A stretch of DNA of 64,000 nt, taken from the NCBI GenBank assembly GCA_040752835.1, contig JBFMGG010000004.1, positions 1-64,000 on the forward strand, read 5' to 3'. The position numbers were made by a program, and so were the translations under genes. Of this stretch, positions 53,529 to 61,745 are shown piece by piece. Source of the DNA: Campylobacterota bacterium (GTDB lineage: Bacteria; Campylobacterota; Campylobacteria; Campylobacterales; Sulfurimonadaceae). A model generated the notes under the pieces. The model did not search any database. It was not told where the DNA came from and was given only the letters and a program-made list of their open reading frames with translations. Numbering within the stretch: position 1 is the stretch's first letter; each line of letters opens with the position of its first letter.

Positions 53529-55567
53529 AACTCTCGCTCAAACTGATCCTCACCGTCATCCTGGGCGTCAGCGCGCTCAGCGCCCTATTTTTGTTCAAAT
53601 CGTTTTCCAACCGTTATTTCGTCCACCGCAACGCGATCGAGCTCTCCTTCAAAGAGATCGAAACGGCCCACAAACGCCTCGATTACCAGATCCTCCATAA
53701 CACTTTTTTTCTCTACACCAATCAAGACGACGTCAATCAAAAAATCACTTTGATCGGCGTCAAAATCGATGTCCTGCTGCACAATCCCCATATCGCCGAC
53801 GGCCATCCCGCAACCCTCGAAGAGCTCAGAAACCATGCCGAAGCGTTCGATGCGAAAGTACGTGCAATCTACGATTTTCAAACCGTCAACACCGTCATCA
53901 AAAATTCGACTGCCGCGATTTTGGCCCTGCAAAACCGCCTTTTCGCCCTTAAAGCCGCTAACGCGGCGGAACAGGAACTCTTTCGCGAAATCAGCCGTAT
54001 CAGCGGAGCCATTCTCCTCGCAAAAAACGGGATGGACGCGCAGCTGATCGCCTCGCTGAACGCTTCGATCACCTCTTTATCGAAAAATCGCCTGAACGAT
54101 CCGCTGAAAAATGACCTTCTTGAGCGTTCTATCGCCCATTTCAGGGTCATCGAGGAGTATTTTCCCCGCTACGTCCGCCATCTCGAGGAGATCAACGATC
54201 CCCAAGTCATCCGCTCCCTCCACCGCAGCAATGAAACGTTCCTGAACGAGTCGGACAGCGAACTGCGACTGATCAACTATTTTTCCTATCTGCTGGTCGC
54301 ATTGTTCATCATCAGCATCGGGCTGATCACCTTTTTTCTCATCCGCAGCGAAAAGGAGGCACGCCGCGATCCACTGACCCGCCTGCGCAACCGCAAAGCC
54401 TACGAAGAGAAAATACGCCACGCGTCCCGTAAACTGTCTCTCATCCTGATCAACATCAACAAATTCAAGCATTACAACGATTTTTACGGCGTTCAGGAAG
54501 GGGACCGTCTGCTGATCGAAACGGCGCGGCGGATCAAAACGATGGGATTTGCCGGAAACCATGTTTCCTACTACCGCCTTGGGGCCGACGATTTCGGTAT
54601 CCTTTTCGAAGAAAGTCCCCTTCTTTCCCTCGAAGAAGCGGCAAAAAGCGTGCTGCATCTGTTTCCGCGCGAGCCGATCGTCATCGACGGGGAAGTCCGC
54701 ACCCCTTCGATCACCGTCGCGGCATCGAACATAGCGCCCCTTCTCGAAAACGCCGATATGGCGCTCAAAAGCAAACAGCAGCACAACCCCATCTTCTATC
54801 ACGAAGGGCTCAATCTTCGCCAGGTGATCGAAGAGAACGTCACCAAAGCCAAAGAACTTCGTGAAGCGCTCGAAGAAGACCGGGTCATCCCCTATTTTCA
54901 ACCGATCGTCGCTCTCTCATCGGGGATGGCGGCGAAACACGAAGTGTTGGCGCGCATCGTCATGAAAGACGGCGAGGTCCGCTCCATCTATCCCTATTTG
55001 CACGTCGCCAAGGAATCGCGGCTTTACAACCCCCTTTCGCGTATCATTATTTCCAAAAGCTTCGCGATCATCGCCTCCCGTACAGGGAATTTTTCGATCA
55101 ATCTCTCGATCGACGATATCGAAAACAATGAAACGGTTGAACTCATCACGCAACTGCTGGAAAAGCATGAAGGGATCGGGAAAAGAATTATTTTCGAAAT
55201 CCTGGAGAGCGAGGCGATCGAGCGATACGAAGGGACGCTTGAATTCATCGCCCATGTACGCCGCTACGGGTGCCGGATCGCGATCGACGATTTCGGAAGC
55301 GGCTATTCTAATTTTGCCCGCATCCTCAATCTTGCCGTCGATATTATCAAAATCGACGGCTCACTGATCCGCCATCTCGACAACGATTCCAAAGCGGTCA
55401 CGATCGTTCAGACGATCGTCAACTTTACCCGTGCCGCATCCATCGAAACGGTGGCCGAATTCGTCCATAACGAAGCGGTGGCGCAGATCGTCCGATCCCT
55501 CGGGATCGATGCGGCCCAGGGATTTTATTTTTACGAACCTTCTCCTCTTCCGCTCAGCCCAGAGTGA
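53525..55567 (+). CDS. membrane-bound GGDEF/EAL protein with DAHL-like sensor
   Basis: This 680-residue protein has two membrane helices (about 7-24 and 252-274) around a helical periplasmic domain of some 225 residues that resembles the DAHL sensor type. A GGDEF domain follows (280-415) whose signature is GADDF at 353-357 rather than GGDEF. The EAL domain (440-675) has E463 in EVLAR, N516, DDFGSG at 578-583 and KIDG at 599-602. So the phosphodiesterase half looks active and the cyclase half degenerate. It likely degrades cyclic di-GMP in response to a periplasmic signal. It is coupled to the peroxidase gene by an ATGA overlap. Confidence 0.88.
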   Translation: MKLSLKLILTVILGVSALSALFLFKSFSNRYFVHRNAIELSFKEIETAHKRLDYQILHNTFFLYTNQDDVNQKITLIGVKIDVLLHNPHIADGHPATLEELRNHAEAFDAKVRAIYDFQTVNTVIKNSTAAILALQNRLFALKAANAAEQELFREISRISGAILLAKNGMDAQLIASLNASITSLSKNRLNDPLKNDLLERSIAHFRVIEEYFPRYVRHLEEINDPQVIRSLHRSNETFLNESDSELRLINYFSYLLVALFIISIGLITFFLIRSEKEARRDPLTRLRNRKAYEEKIRHASRKLSLILININKFKHYNDFYGVQEGDRLLIETARRIKTMGFAGNHVSYYRLGADDFGILFEESPLLSLEEAAKSVLHLFPREPIVIDGEVRTPSITVAASNIAPLLENADMALKSKQQHNPIFYHEGLNLRQVIEENVTKAKELREALEEDRVIPYFQPIVALSSGMAAKHEVLARIVMKDGEVRSIYPYLHVAKESRLYNPLSRIIISKSFAIIASRTGNFSINLSIDDIENNETVELITQLLEKHEGIGKRIIFEILESEAIERYEGTLEFIAHVRRYGCRIAIDDFGSGYSNFARILNLAVDIIKIDGSLIRHLDNDSKAVTIVQTIVNFTRAASIETVAEFVHNEAVAQIVRSLGIDAAQGFYFYEPSPLPLSPE

Positions 55568-55889
55568 TATTTTCGATCCATTCGATACCCTCTTCCCAAA
55601 CGATCAATGCGTCGACGCAGTAATCGAGGTTCAGCCTTTTTTGCTGCAGGTACGACTGTATCGCGCGGTTCAGTTTGGACAGTTTCGCGGGAGTGATATT
55701 GTGAACCGCCTGTTCGTAGGAACGGGCGCTTTTCACTTCGACGAAGCGAAGCACGTTCCCCTGTATCGCAATAATGTCGATTTCGCCGAAGCGGTTGTAG
55801 ACGTTGCGATCAATAATCCGCAGCCCCCTGCTGCGGAGATAGTCGCACCCGCGCTCTTCGGCCGCATTGCCTATCGCGCGGGTATGCAC
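55554..55889 (-). CDS. YraN/UPF0102 endonuclease-like protein
   Basis: This 111-residue protein belongs to the YraN family, which has a Holliday-junction-resolvase-like fold. Family blocks GNAAEERGCDYL at the start, NRFGEIDIIA near residue 31 and LRFVEVKSAR near residue 47 give the D/E-x-K type site (E, D, E-V-K). The biological role is not established. Its 3' end overlaps the GGDEF/EAL gene by 14 bases, and it starts 3 bases after the formate dehydrogenase-like gene. Confidence 0.9.
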   Translation of the reverse strand: MHTRAIGNAAEERGCDYLRSRGLRIIDRNVYNRFGEIDIIAIQGNVLRFVEVKSARSYEQAVHNITPAKLSKLNRAIQSYLQQKRLNLDYCVDALIVWEEGIEWIENITLG

Positions 55890-55892
55890 GGG

Positions 55893-57968
55893 TTACTCCA
55901 GGTAGTCGGGCTTGAGGACCTCGACTTTGACCGATTTGAACCGTGCGGTACGGATCAGTTCGTCGCATTCGTCTCCGAACAGAAAATTGATCCGGCTCTT
56001 CGCATGGTGAAACGTGGTGAACATCGTCCCTTTTTTGATCGTCGTGCTCACTTTGACCCGTAACGGCGCGCTTTGTCCGTACTCGCTCCGCAAAACCACG
56101 AAATCTTTGTATTCGAAAAAATCGGCATCATCGACACTGACGAGGAGGATATCCTCGTCGTGCGAACGGTGAAGTTTTTCGCACATATTCGTCTGTGCGG
56201 CGTTATTGTAATGGACAAGCACCCGCCCCGTCGTCAGATAATATCCTTCGTGCCCTTGACGTTCCAGGAGTTCTTGTACCTGTCCGCGCGGTTCGTATTG
56301 TTTGTAACGGAACGAACCCAGCTCGTCCTTGGTCCGGAACGCGTCGATATGAAGCACCGGCAGATCTTCTTCCTGTACCGGCCATTGCAGGCCGCTTAAG
56401 CGCGCGGCTTCGAGTTTTTCGTAACTTGCCCCACCGAAACGCAACGGTGCATCGACCCGGACACGTTCCCATACGTCACGCGGGCTGTTGACTCCCAGAT
56501 CGGTGCCGTAGCGTTTAGAGATTTCGGCGATTACTTCCCAGTCATCGGGCATCGTGACGTTGACCAGCGGTTGCGAAAGGTGCAGGCGGCGCTCGGCATT
56601 GACATAGACGCCCGTCTTCTCATAAGCGCTCTTGACGCCGAAAACGATATCGGCGAATTTGGTGATCTCGTTGTCGAACAACTCGTTGACGATCAGAAGT
56701 TCCAGATTCCCGAGGGCCGAGTGGATCTTGTTCTGGTTGGGGTGAATGTGGGCGATGTCTTCGCTGATGTTGAACAGGGCTTTGATTTCACCCCGCCCCA
56801 TCGCGTCGATCAGGTCGGGAGTCATCATCCCGACTTCCTTGGGAGGCTGATAGTCCGGGGCGTAATAAGGAAGCATTCCCACGTCGCACGTTCCCTGCAC
56901 GTTATTCTGTCCGCGCAACGGCATCAGTCCGGCTCCCCGTTTTCCGATATTTCCGGTGAGCATCGCCAGATGAGTGATTGCCATCACCGCATACGATCCG
57001 TCCAGATGCTCGGTGATTCCGAGTCCCCAGAAAAAAAGGCTTTTACGGGTCGCGTATTTGCGTGCGACCGTACGTACCTCATCGGCAAGCGGTTCATAAC
57101 CGGGAAGCTGCAAGAAGAAATCGGGATTCGCGTACGGATCGGAGAGGATGGCGTTTTTGTACTCCTCATACCCTTTGGTCCGTGTGTTGACGAACTCCGT
57201 ATTGACGAGATTTTCGCTGATGATGACGTATGCGAGCATGTTCAGCACCATCAGGTTGGCTTCATAAGGGATGCTCAGGTGCTCGCTTGCCGATTTCGAG
57301 AGCTGGATGCGGCGGACGTCGAGAACGGCCAGTTCCACCCCTTTGTTCTTGATGACGTCAAGCATCCGGTTGGCCACGATCGGATGCCCCTCGGTCGTAT
57401 TGGTCCCCATCGCTACCATATACTCGGTCTCGTAGATGTCGTCAAACGGGTTGGTTGCCGCACCCTCCCCGATCGTGGTGCGCATCCCTTTCAGCGACGG
57501 GGAGTGGCAGACACGGGCACAATTGTCCACGTGCGGCGAACCGACGACGTGACGGGTGAAATGCTGGAAAAGGTATGAGCTCTCGCAGCTCGTCCGCGCC
57601 CCTCCGATCGCTGCGAACGCGTGCGAACCGTACTGATCGGTAATGGCCCGCAGTTTCCGAGCGGCCAGCTCATAGGCGCTGTTGTAGCTGATTTCGTACC
57701 ATTCTGTCCCGACGGGCTCGAGATAATCCATATCCAGATCGGCAAACAGCGCGGCGTTTTTGGCGAGGAATGATTTGCGCACGCGTGCGTTCCGCAGCCG
57801 CTTTGAATGGGTCATGAAATCCCAGCCCTGTTTCCCTTTGATGCAAAGTCTTCCCTGGGAAACCGTCCCCTCTTCCTTGGCAAAAATCTTCCGGACCTTG
57901 TTGTCTTCGACCTCAGCGGAAATATCGCATCCCACACCGCAATAGGTACATACGCTGTCTATGACCAT
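55893..57968 (-). CDS. formate dehydrogenase-like molybdopterin oxidoreductase, Cys type
   Basis: This 691-residue enzyme has an N-terminal 4Fe-4S motif CTYCGVGC...GRLCIKGK (residues 7-45) and the molybdopterin domains of FdhF/FdhA. The metal ligand and neighbour are Cys-His in CARVCHSP near residue 151, in place of the selenocysteine common in Campylobacter. The formate-site GITEH near residue 325 and GAGLMPLRGQNNVQG near residue 346 support a formate dehydrogenase. No beta/gamma subunits, chaperone or Tat signal are adjacent, so it is probably cytoplasmic and its electron partner is unknown. Confidence 0.85.
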   Translation of the reverse strand: MVIDSVCTYCGVGCDISAEVEDNKVRKIFAKEEGTVSQGRLCIKGKQGWDFMTHSKRLRNARVRKSFLAKNAALFADLDMDYLEPVGTEWYEISYNSAYELAARKLRAITDQYGSHAFAAIGGARTSCESSYLFQHFTRHVVGSPHVDNCARVCHSPSLKGMRTTIGEGAATNPFDDIYETEYMVAMGTNTTEGHPIVANRMLDVIKNKGVELAVLDVRRIQLSKSASEHLSIPYEANLMVLNMLAYVIISENLVNTEFVNTRTKGYEEYKNAILSDPYANPDFFLQLPGYEPLADEVRTVARKYATRKSLFFWGLGITEHLDGSYAVMAITHLAMLTGNIGKRGAGLMPLRGQNNVQGTCDVGMLPYYAPDYQPPKEVGMMTPDLIDAMGRGEIKALFNISEDIAHIHPNQNKIHSALGNLELLIVNELFDNEITKFADIVFGVKSAYEKTGVYVNAERRLHLSQPLVNVTMPDDWEVIAEISKRYGTDLGVNSPRDVWERVRVDAPLRFGGASYEKLEAARLSGLQWPVQEEDLPVLHIDAFRTKDELGSFRYKQYEPRGQVQELLERQGHEGYYLTTGRVLVHYNNAAQTNMCEKLHRSHDEDILLVSVDDADFFEYKDFVVLRSEYGQSAPLRVKVSTTIKKGTMFTTFHHAKSRINFLFGDECDELIRTARFKSVKVEVLKPDYLE

Positions 57969-57993
57969 CGGATTCTTCTCCGCTTTAGCAGGC

Positions 57994-58746
57994 TTAGGCG
58001 CCCTTTTTAAAATTTGTGAAGTGTACTATTTTGTCTCTTAAGGGTTGCGGAAGCATCGAGACAATTCGTATCATTAAGTAAAACCTAAAAGGAAAGGCAT
58101 AACGGTGTTTTCGTCGCCCGATGGCGCGTGCGATCCGTTCCACCCCTTCTGCGGTCGGCATGAAAAACGGCATTTTAAAGCGATTTTTCTGCGTCATTTC
58201 CGAATCGATGAAACCGGGCATAATCGTCATTACCCTGATGCCGTGCGGTGCAAGCTGATAATGCAACCCTTCCGCATAGGCATTCAGCGCCCGCTTGGAG
58301 CTGCTATACGCAATCGACGTCGGCATCGTGAACAACGAAGCCAAAGAGGAGATAAAGACGATTTCCCCCCCTTTTTGCTCGATCAGTTTCGGGATTATCG
58401 GTTCGAGCAAGGCGTGGACGCTCAGGAAATTGGTCGCGAACAGCCGCTCGAAATCCTCAAACGGCGTCACCCCGCCCAAGTGCCCGACCGATACCCCGGC
58501 ATTGAGGATGATCCGATCGATCCGCTCCCGCGACAGGATTTCCCCGATCCGGCGCATCCGTTCAAAATCGGTCACGTCGGCTTCGATCGTCTCTACCTCC
58601 GCTCCGGCAGCACGGCACCGCTGCGCAACCGCCGCAAGCCGCTCGGCACGGCGGGCGATCAGCACCAGCGCATGCCCCTCTTGCGCATAATGGAGCGCCA
58701 GCGCTTCCCCCAGCCCGCTGCTGGCCCCCGTGATCACTATCCGCAT
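57994..58746 (-). CDS. short-chain dehydrogenase/reductase
   Basis: This is a 250-residue SDR from the ATG at 58746 (GGGAGTAGCG upstream). The cofactor motif TGASSGLGEA is at residue 6, NAGVSVG near residue 83, and the catalytic Ser, Tyr and Lys are in ISSLAS and YSSSKRAL (YxxxK, near residue 148). A C-terminal hydrophobic segment (FPFRFYLMIRIVSMLP) may attach it to the membrane. The substrate is unknown. It is divergent from the CvfB-like gene and shares a promoter element with it. Confidence 0.88.
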   Translation of the reverse strand: MRIVITGASSGLGEALALHYAQEGHALVLIARRAERLAAVAQRCRAAGAEVETIEADVTDFERMRRIGEILSRERIDRIILNAGVSVGHLGGVTPFEDFERLFATNFLSVHALLEPIIPKLIEQKGGEIVFISSLASLFTMPTSIAYSSSKRALNAYAEGLHYQLAPHGIRVMTIMPGFIDSEMTQKNRFKMPFFMPTAEGVERIARAIGRRKHRYAFPFRFYLMIRIVSMLPQPLRDKIVHFTNFKKGA

Positions 58747-58772
58747 CGCTACTCCCGCAAGGTAATTGTCGA

Positions 58773-58782
58773 TATAATTATA
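58773..58782. promoter_or_regulatory. palindromic shared -10 element for two divergent genes
   Basis: TATAATTATA is its own reverse complement and contains TATAAT on both strands (58773-58778 plus, 58777-58782 minus). On the minus strand it lies 31 bases before the SDR ATG, giving a normal leader. On the plus strand it ends 7 bases before the CvfB-like ATG, giving a leaderless transcript. Confidence 0.6.
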
Positions 58783-58785
58783 CCC

Positions 58786-59625
58786 ATGAATGAAACACTG
58801 CACATCGGGGAACTCAATACCCTCGTTATCGACCGTTCAACGGTCCCCGGACTTTTTTTACGCGCGCTGGACGGCAGCGACATCCTCCTTCCCAACCAGT
58901 ACGTGACGGAGTCGATGCACGTCGGAGACACCATCGACGTTTTCGTCTACACCGACAGCGAAGACCGTCCCGTCGCCACGACGCTCTCCCCCAAAGCGAT
59001 GCTGGGGGAAATCGCCTTTTTGGAGGTTGTCGATACGGCCCCGATCGGGGCTTTCGTCGACTGGGGGCTCATGAAGGATCTCTTCGTCCCCAAAGCGCTC
59101 CAGAAACGCCCGTTTACCGTCGGTGAAAAACGGCTGGTGCGGGTTATCCGTGATGAACAGACCGGGCGGCTGGTGGGAACCGAAAAAATCACCGGCGGCC
59201 TTGAGACTCCACCGAGGGATTTTTACCCCAACACCCCGGTCACTTTCATGATCATCGCAAAAACACCGCTGGGCTACAAGGCCATTGTCGACCACCGCTA
59301 TGAGGGGATGATCTACGCCAACGAGATTTTCGAAGAGGTGCGGGTCGGACAGATCAAGCACGGTTTCGTCAAACAACTGCGGAGCGACGGTAAGCTCGAC
59401 CTCTCGCTGCAAATGACCGGTAAGGCCAAAGCCTCCGGTGCGGCGGAGAAGGTGTATACGATGCTGCAAGCCAACGGCGGCATGCTCCCCTACAACTCCA
59501 AAACCGATCCCGAGCTGATCCAAAAAGCGTTCGGCCTGAGCAAGAAAAATTTCAAAGCGGCACTCACGCAGCTCGTCGCCGATCAAAAAATCATGGTCAA
59601 GGAGAACGGTATCTATGGGATTTAA
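58786..59625 (+). CDS. S1-domain RNA-binding protein, CvfB/YitL-like
   Basis: This 279-residue protein has the CvfB layout: S1-like modules in the first 215 residues (including APIGAFVDWGLMKDLFVP near 83 and IYANEIFEEVRVGQ near 180), then a C-terminal winged helix (KAFGLSKKNFKAALTQLVADQKI). Such proteins bind RNA and affect virulence-gene or ribosome-linked functions in Firmicutes. No ribosome binding site is visible; the -10 box sits just before the ATG. The next gene overlaps its end by 11 bases. Confidence 0.85.
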   Translation: MNETLHIGELNTLVIDRSTVPGLFLRALDGSDILLPNQYVTESMHVGDTIDVFVYTDSEDRPVATTLSPKAMLGEIAFLEVVDTAPIGAFVDWGLMKDLFVPKALQKRPFTVGEKRLVRVIRDEQTGRLVGTEKITGGLETPPRDFYPNTPVTFMIIAKTPLGYKAIVDHRYEGMIYANEIFEEVRVGQIKHGFVKQLRSDGKLDLSLQMTGKAKASGAAEKVYTMLQANGGMLPYNSKTDPELIQKAFGLSKKNFKAALTQLVADQKIMVKENGIYGI

Positions 59626-59833
59626 ACCACGCCGACGCAATCCGATCGTCCAGCTCAGACCCCGCCAGATCAGCTACGAAGAAGGTGGACGCCACATCAC
59701 GCTTCTCTCGCTCAACCGTGACACGATGGAGATCGAAGTCGAAATCAAAGAGGGGAACGTGAGCACTGTCGTCTCCGACTTCCCTTTCGCCCATCTTCCC
59801 AAAAAGATCAAGAAAGAGATCAACCCGCTATAA
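59615..59833 (+). CDS. small basic protein, unknown
   Basis: This 72-residue soluble protein has a basic start ([10 protein letters not shown]), a central beta-rich part and a lysine-rich end ([12 protein letters not shown]). It overlaps the CvfB-like gene by 11 bases in another frame, with AAGGAG inside that gene acting as ribosome binding site, so it is translated after it. I do not recognise a family, though it may be a conserved partner of the RNA-binding protein. Confidence 0.6.
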   Translation: MGFKPRRRNPIVQLRPRQISYEEGGRHITLLSLNRDTMEIEVEIKEGNVSTVVSDFPFAHLPKKIKKEINPL

Positions 59834-59834
59834 T
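59829..59834 (+). promoter_or_regulatory. -10 box for ppnP
   Basis: TATAAT overlapping the stop codon of the preceding gene, 28 bases before the ppnP ATG, with AGAAAGGAAC in between. Confidence 0.55.
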
Positions 59835-59862
59835 TCGCTTACGCAATTCAGAAAGGAACTTC

Positions 59863-60177
59863 ATGTCACAATTCGCCAATGTCACCATCGACAAAAATGC
59901 CAACGTCTATTTCGACGGCAAAGTCACCAGCCGTACCGTCCGTTTCGACGACGGAAGTGTCAAAACGCTCGGCATCATGCTCCCGGGAGAGTACACGTTC
60001 AACACCGGCGATAAAGAGATCATGGAGATCATGACCGGAGAGATGGAGGTTCAGCTTCCCGGTTCGGACGCTTGGATTTCAGTCAAAGGACCGCAAAGCT
60101 TCGAAGTCCCCGCCAACAGCGCATTCCACCTCAAAGTGGCAACCATCAGCGACTACTGCTGCAGTTTCGTCAAATAA
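59863..60177 (+). CDS. ppnP: pyrimidine/purine nucleoside phosphorylase PpnP
   Basis: This 104-residue single-domain cupin matches PpnP (formerly DUF1255/YaiE), which cleaves nucleosides with phosphate to free bases and ribose-1-phosphate. Landmarks are [38 protein letters not shown] and [13 protein letters not shown]. Length is typical. It ends in a hairpin terminator. Its base products could be used by Upp, encoded nearby. Confidence 0.93.
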   Translation: MSQFANVTIDKNANVYFDGKVTSRTVRFDDGSVKTLGIMLPGEYTFNTGDKEIMEIMTGEMEVQLPGSDAWISVKGPQSFEVPANSAFHLKVATISDYCCSFVK

Positions 60178-60182
60178 CCAAA

Positions 60183-60204
60183 GCCGCCCGAACGGGCCGC
60201 TTTT
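60183..60204 (+). terminator. terminator after ppnP
   Basis: GCCGCCC (60183-60189) pairs with GGGCCGC (60194-60200) with one mismatch and a GAAC loop, followed by TTTT. It begins 5 bases after the ppnP stop. Confidence 0.65.
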
Positions 60205-60213
60205 ACCCCCGGT

Positions 60214-60789
60214 TCACCGTTTCAGGATCACTTCCAGCGCCTGATGCAGCGCGTGCGTCGTCGTACGGGTCTCCAGCAGGTGATTGATATGGATTTTTTC
60301 GGCCTGTTCTTTCATCGACGCCGAAACCGTATCGACCAGCAGCACGATATCGACTTCATCGGCGTTCCCCATCATCCGCAAGACCTTGATCACCGATTTG
60401 AAATCGGCTTTCTGATCGATAAAAATATAGTCCGGAAGCTCTTTTTTGATTCGTGCCACCGCTTTTTCCGCCTCCAGCGTCATCGTCACATCCGAATGTT
60501 TGTCGGAGGAGAGAATCGCTTTTTTAATCCGATGCGCATGATGTTCCTCGCATCCCAGATAGACGATGCTGCGCCGCTGCAGCGATTCAAGATGCGGAAT
60601 CAAATCGAACAGTGCCCGGTTTTCGTCTGAAAGCTTGTCGGTATTCAGCGAGTTGAGATAATATCTCAGATACGTGAGGCTCGAGAGCTGCCCGGTAATA
60701 TTGGAACGCCGGAAATACTCACGGATCGCTTTTGAGGCGCGGGCTTTTTTTCCAGAGGGTGAGGTCGAATGAATAAGCCAGCTTGTCAA
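60214..60789 (-). CDS. degenerate receiver-like segment, probable 3' part of a frameshifted gene
   Basis: This open frame of 191 codons has no credible start: the first possible codon is a TTG without ribosome binding site, and no ATG occurs before the middle of the domain. From KKARASKAIREYF onward it reads as a natural continuation of the upstream gene. Residues 70-190 resemble a response-regulator receiver fold (RRSIVYLGCEEH, DYIFIDQ, VDIVLLVDT) that lacks the usual acidic pocket and lysine. It is joined to the upstream frame at an A7 tract and is likely expressed only after a shift or a mutation. Confidence 0.6.
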   Translation of the reverse strand: MTSWLIHSTSPSGKKARASKAIREYFRRSNITGQLSSLTYLRYYLNSLNTDKLSDENRALFDLIPHLESLQRRSIVYLGCEEHHAHRIKKAILSSDKHSDVTMTLEAEKAVARIKKELPDYIFIDQKADFKSVIKVLRMMGNADEVDIVLLVDTVSASMKEQAEKIHINHLLETRTTTHALHQALEVILKR

Positions 60790-61672
60790 GCAAACGGGTA
60801 ATCTTTTCTTCGAAACGCCTCGCCTGAACCACGTATTTGGAGCGGAAACTCTCTTCGTTCTCGGTAATGATCATGTCGATAAACTGCGCCAGACGAAAAT
60901 TCTCCTCTTCCAATTCGCGCTTGAGATGGATGGCATCGACCGCTTTGGAACGTACGCTCGTCATTTTGGCAACCGCGATGGGGTATTTCTCGGAGGTTTC
61001 GGGAAGCTTTTTGAGAATATTTTCAAGCTTCGCCATCGCCCCCTCGGCCACGGCGATATTGATGTCGTGTTTGGCGATTGCTTCCTTGTTGGATTCAAGT
61101 TTGTGCTGCGCTTTTTGAAACTCGTCGTTGCGGTTCAAAAAGAGTTCGTAAAACGCTTTTTTGATGTGTCTCGAACGCTGCGTGAACCCGTCATAAATCT
61201 CGCTCAGGCGCATCAAATCGCGTGTGATTCCCGCAATTTCGGTATGTTTGAGGTCCAGATCCATGTCGACAAGGTTGTTGTAGGTGGTCATCAAAAACCG
61301 TCGCAGCTTTAAAAAATCGATTCCGTGAGGAACTTTTTCGTACGACGCGTACTGCGATATTTCATGATGGATGCCGCTGAAATACTCGTGGATAACGCTT
61401 TCGGTCGTAACCGCTTCTTGGAACTCCTCTGTGGCCACAGCGGTCTCTTTGCGGGTTTGCACCTGCCCGCTCTCGTCGCGTACGGCCCGTATTCCCACCG
61501 CATCACCGCCGCTTTCTTCGAAAGTGACCAAAATATCCGTTTCGGGGAGAACGTCGAGTTCTTCCCACTGGGCGATACGGAAAGGATAGACCTCTCCCGT
61601 ACTCGTCACAACCGAGCCTTCTCCTTTGCTTTCATCGTAACGGAGCACTTTTCCCCTGTATTTCATTGCCAT
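60719..61672 (-). CDS. cold-shock-like domain plus helical protein (5' part of frameshifted gene)
   Basis: The 317-residue reading starts with a small beta-barrel like a cold-shock domain (RGKVLRYDESKGEGSV, residues 5-65). A long helical region follows (85-310) with several coiled-coil-like stretches such as RELEEENFRLAQFIDMI. The natural sequence runs to SFDLTLWKK; after that the frame leaves an A7 tract and ends 8 codons later (SPRLKSDP). Removing one A would continue into the receiver-like segment and give about 485 residues. Function is unknown; nucleic-acid or signal-dependent control is possible. Confidence 0.65.
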   Translation of the reverse strand: MAMKYRGKVLRYDESKGEGSVVTSTGEVYPFRIAQWEELDVLPETDILVTFEESGGDAVGIRAVRDESGQVQTRKETAVATEEFQEAVTTESVIHEYFSGIHHEISQYASYEKVPHGIDFLKLRRFLMTTYNNLVDMDLDLKHTEIAGITRDLMRLSEIYDGFTQRSRHIKKAFYELFLNRNDEFQKAQHKLESNKEAIAKHDINIAVAEGAMAKLENILKKLPETSEKYPIAVAKMTSVRSKAVDAIHLKRELEEENFRLAQFIDMIITENEESFRSKYVVQARRFEEKITRLLDKLAYSFDLTLWKKSPRLKSDP

Positions 61673-61710
61673 TCGTACCGTAAGGCTCCCGCTTCGCGTT
61701 ATAGAATCTT

Positions 61711-61716
61711 ATTATA
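61711..61716 (-). promoter_or_regulatory. -10 box for the cold-shock/receiver-like gene
   Basis: Minus-strand TATAAT in AAGATATAATAAG lies 38 bases before the ATG at 61672, in AT-rich DNA with A-tracts upstream. Confidence 0.55.
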
Positions 61717-61745
61717 TCTTTTTGTAATAACTTTGTGATAGCGTT

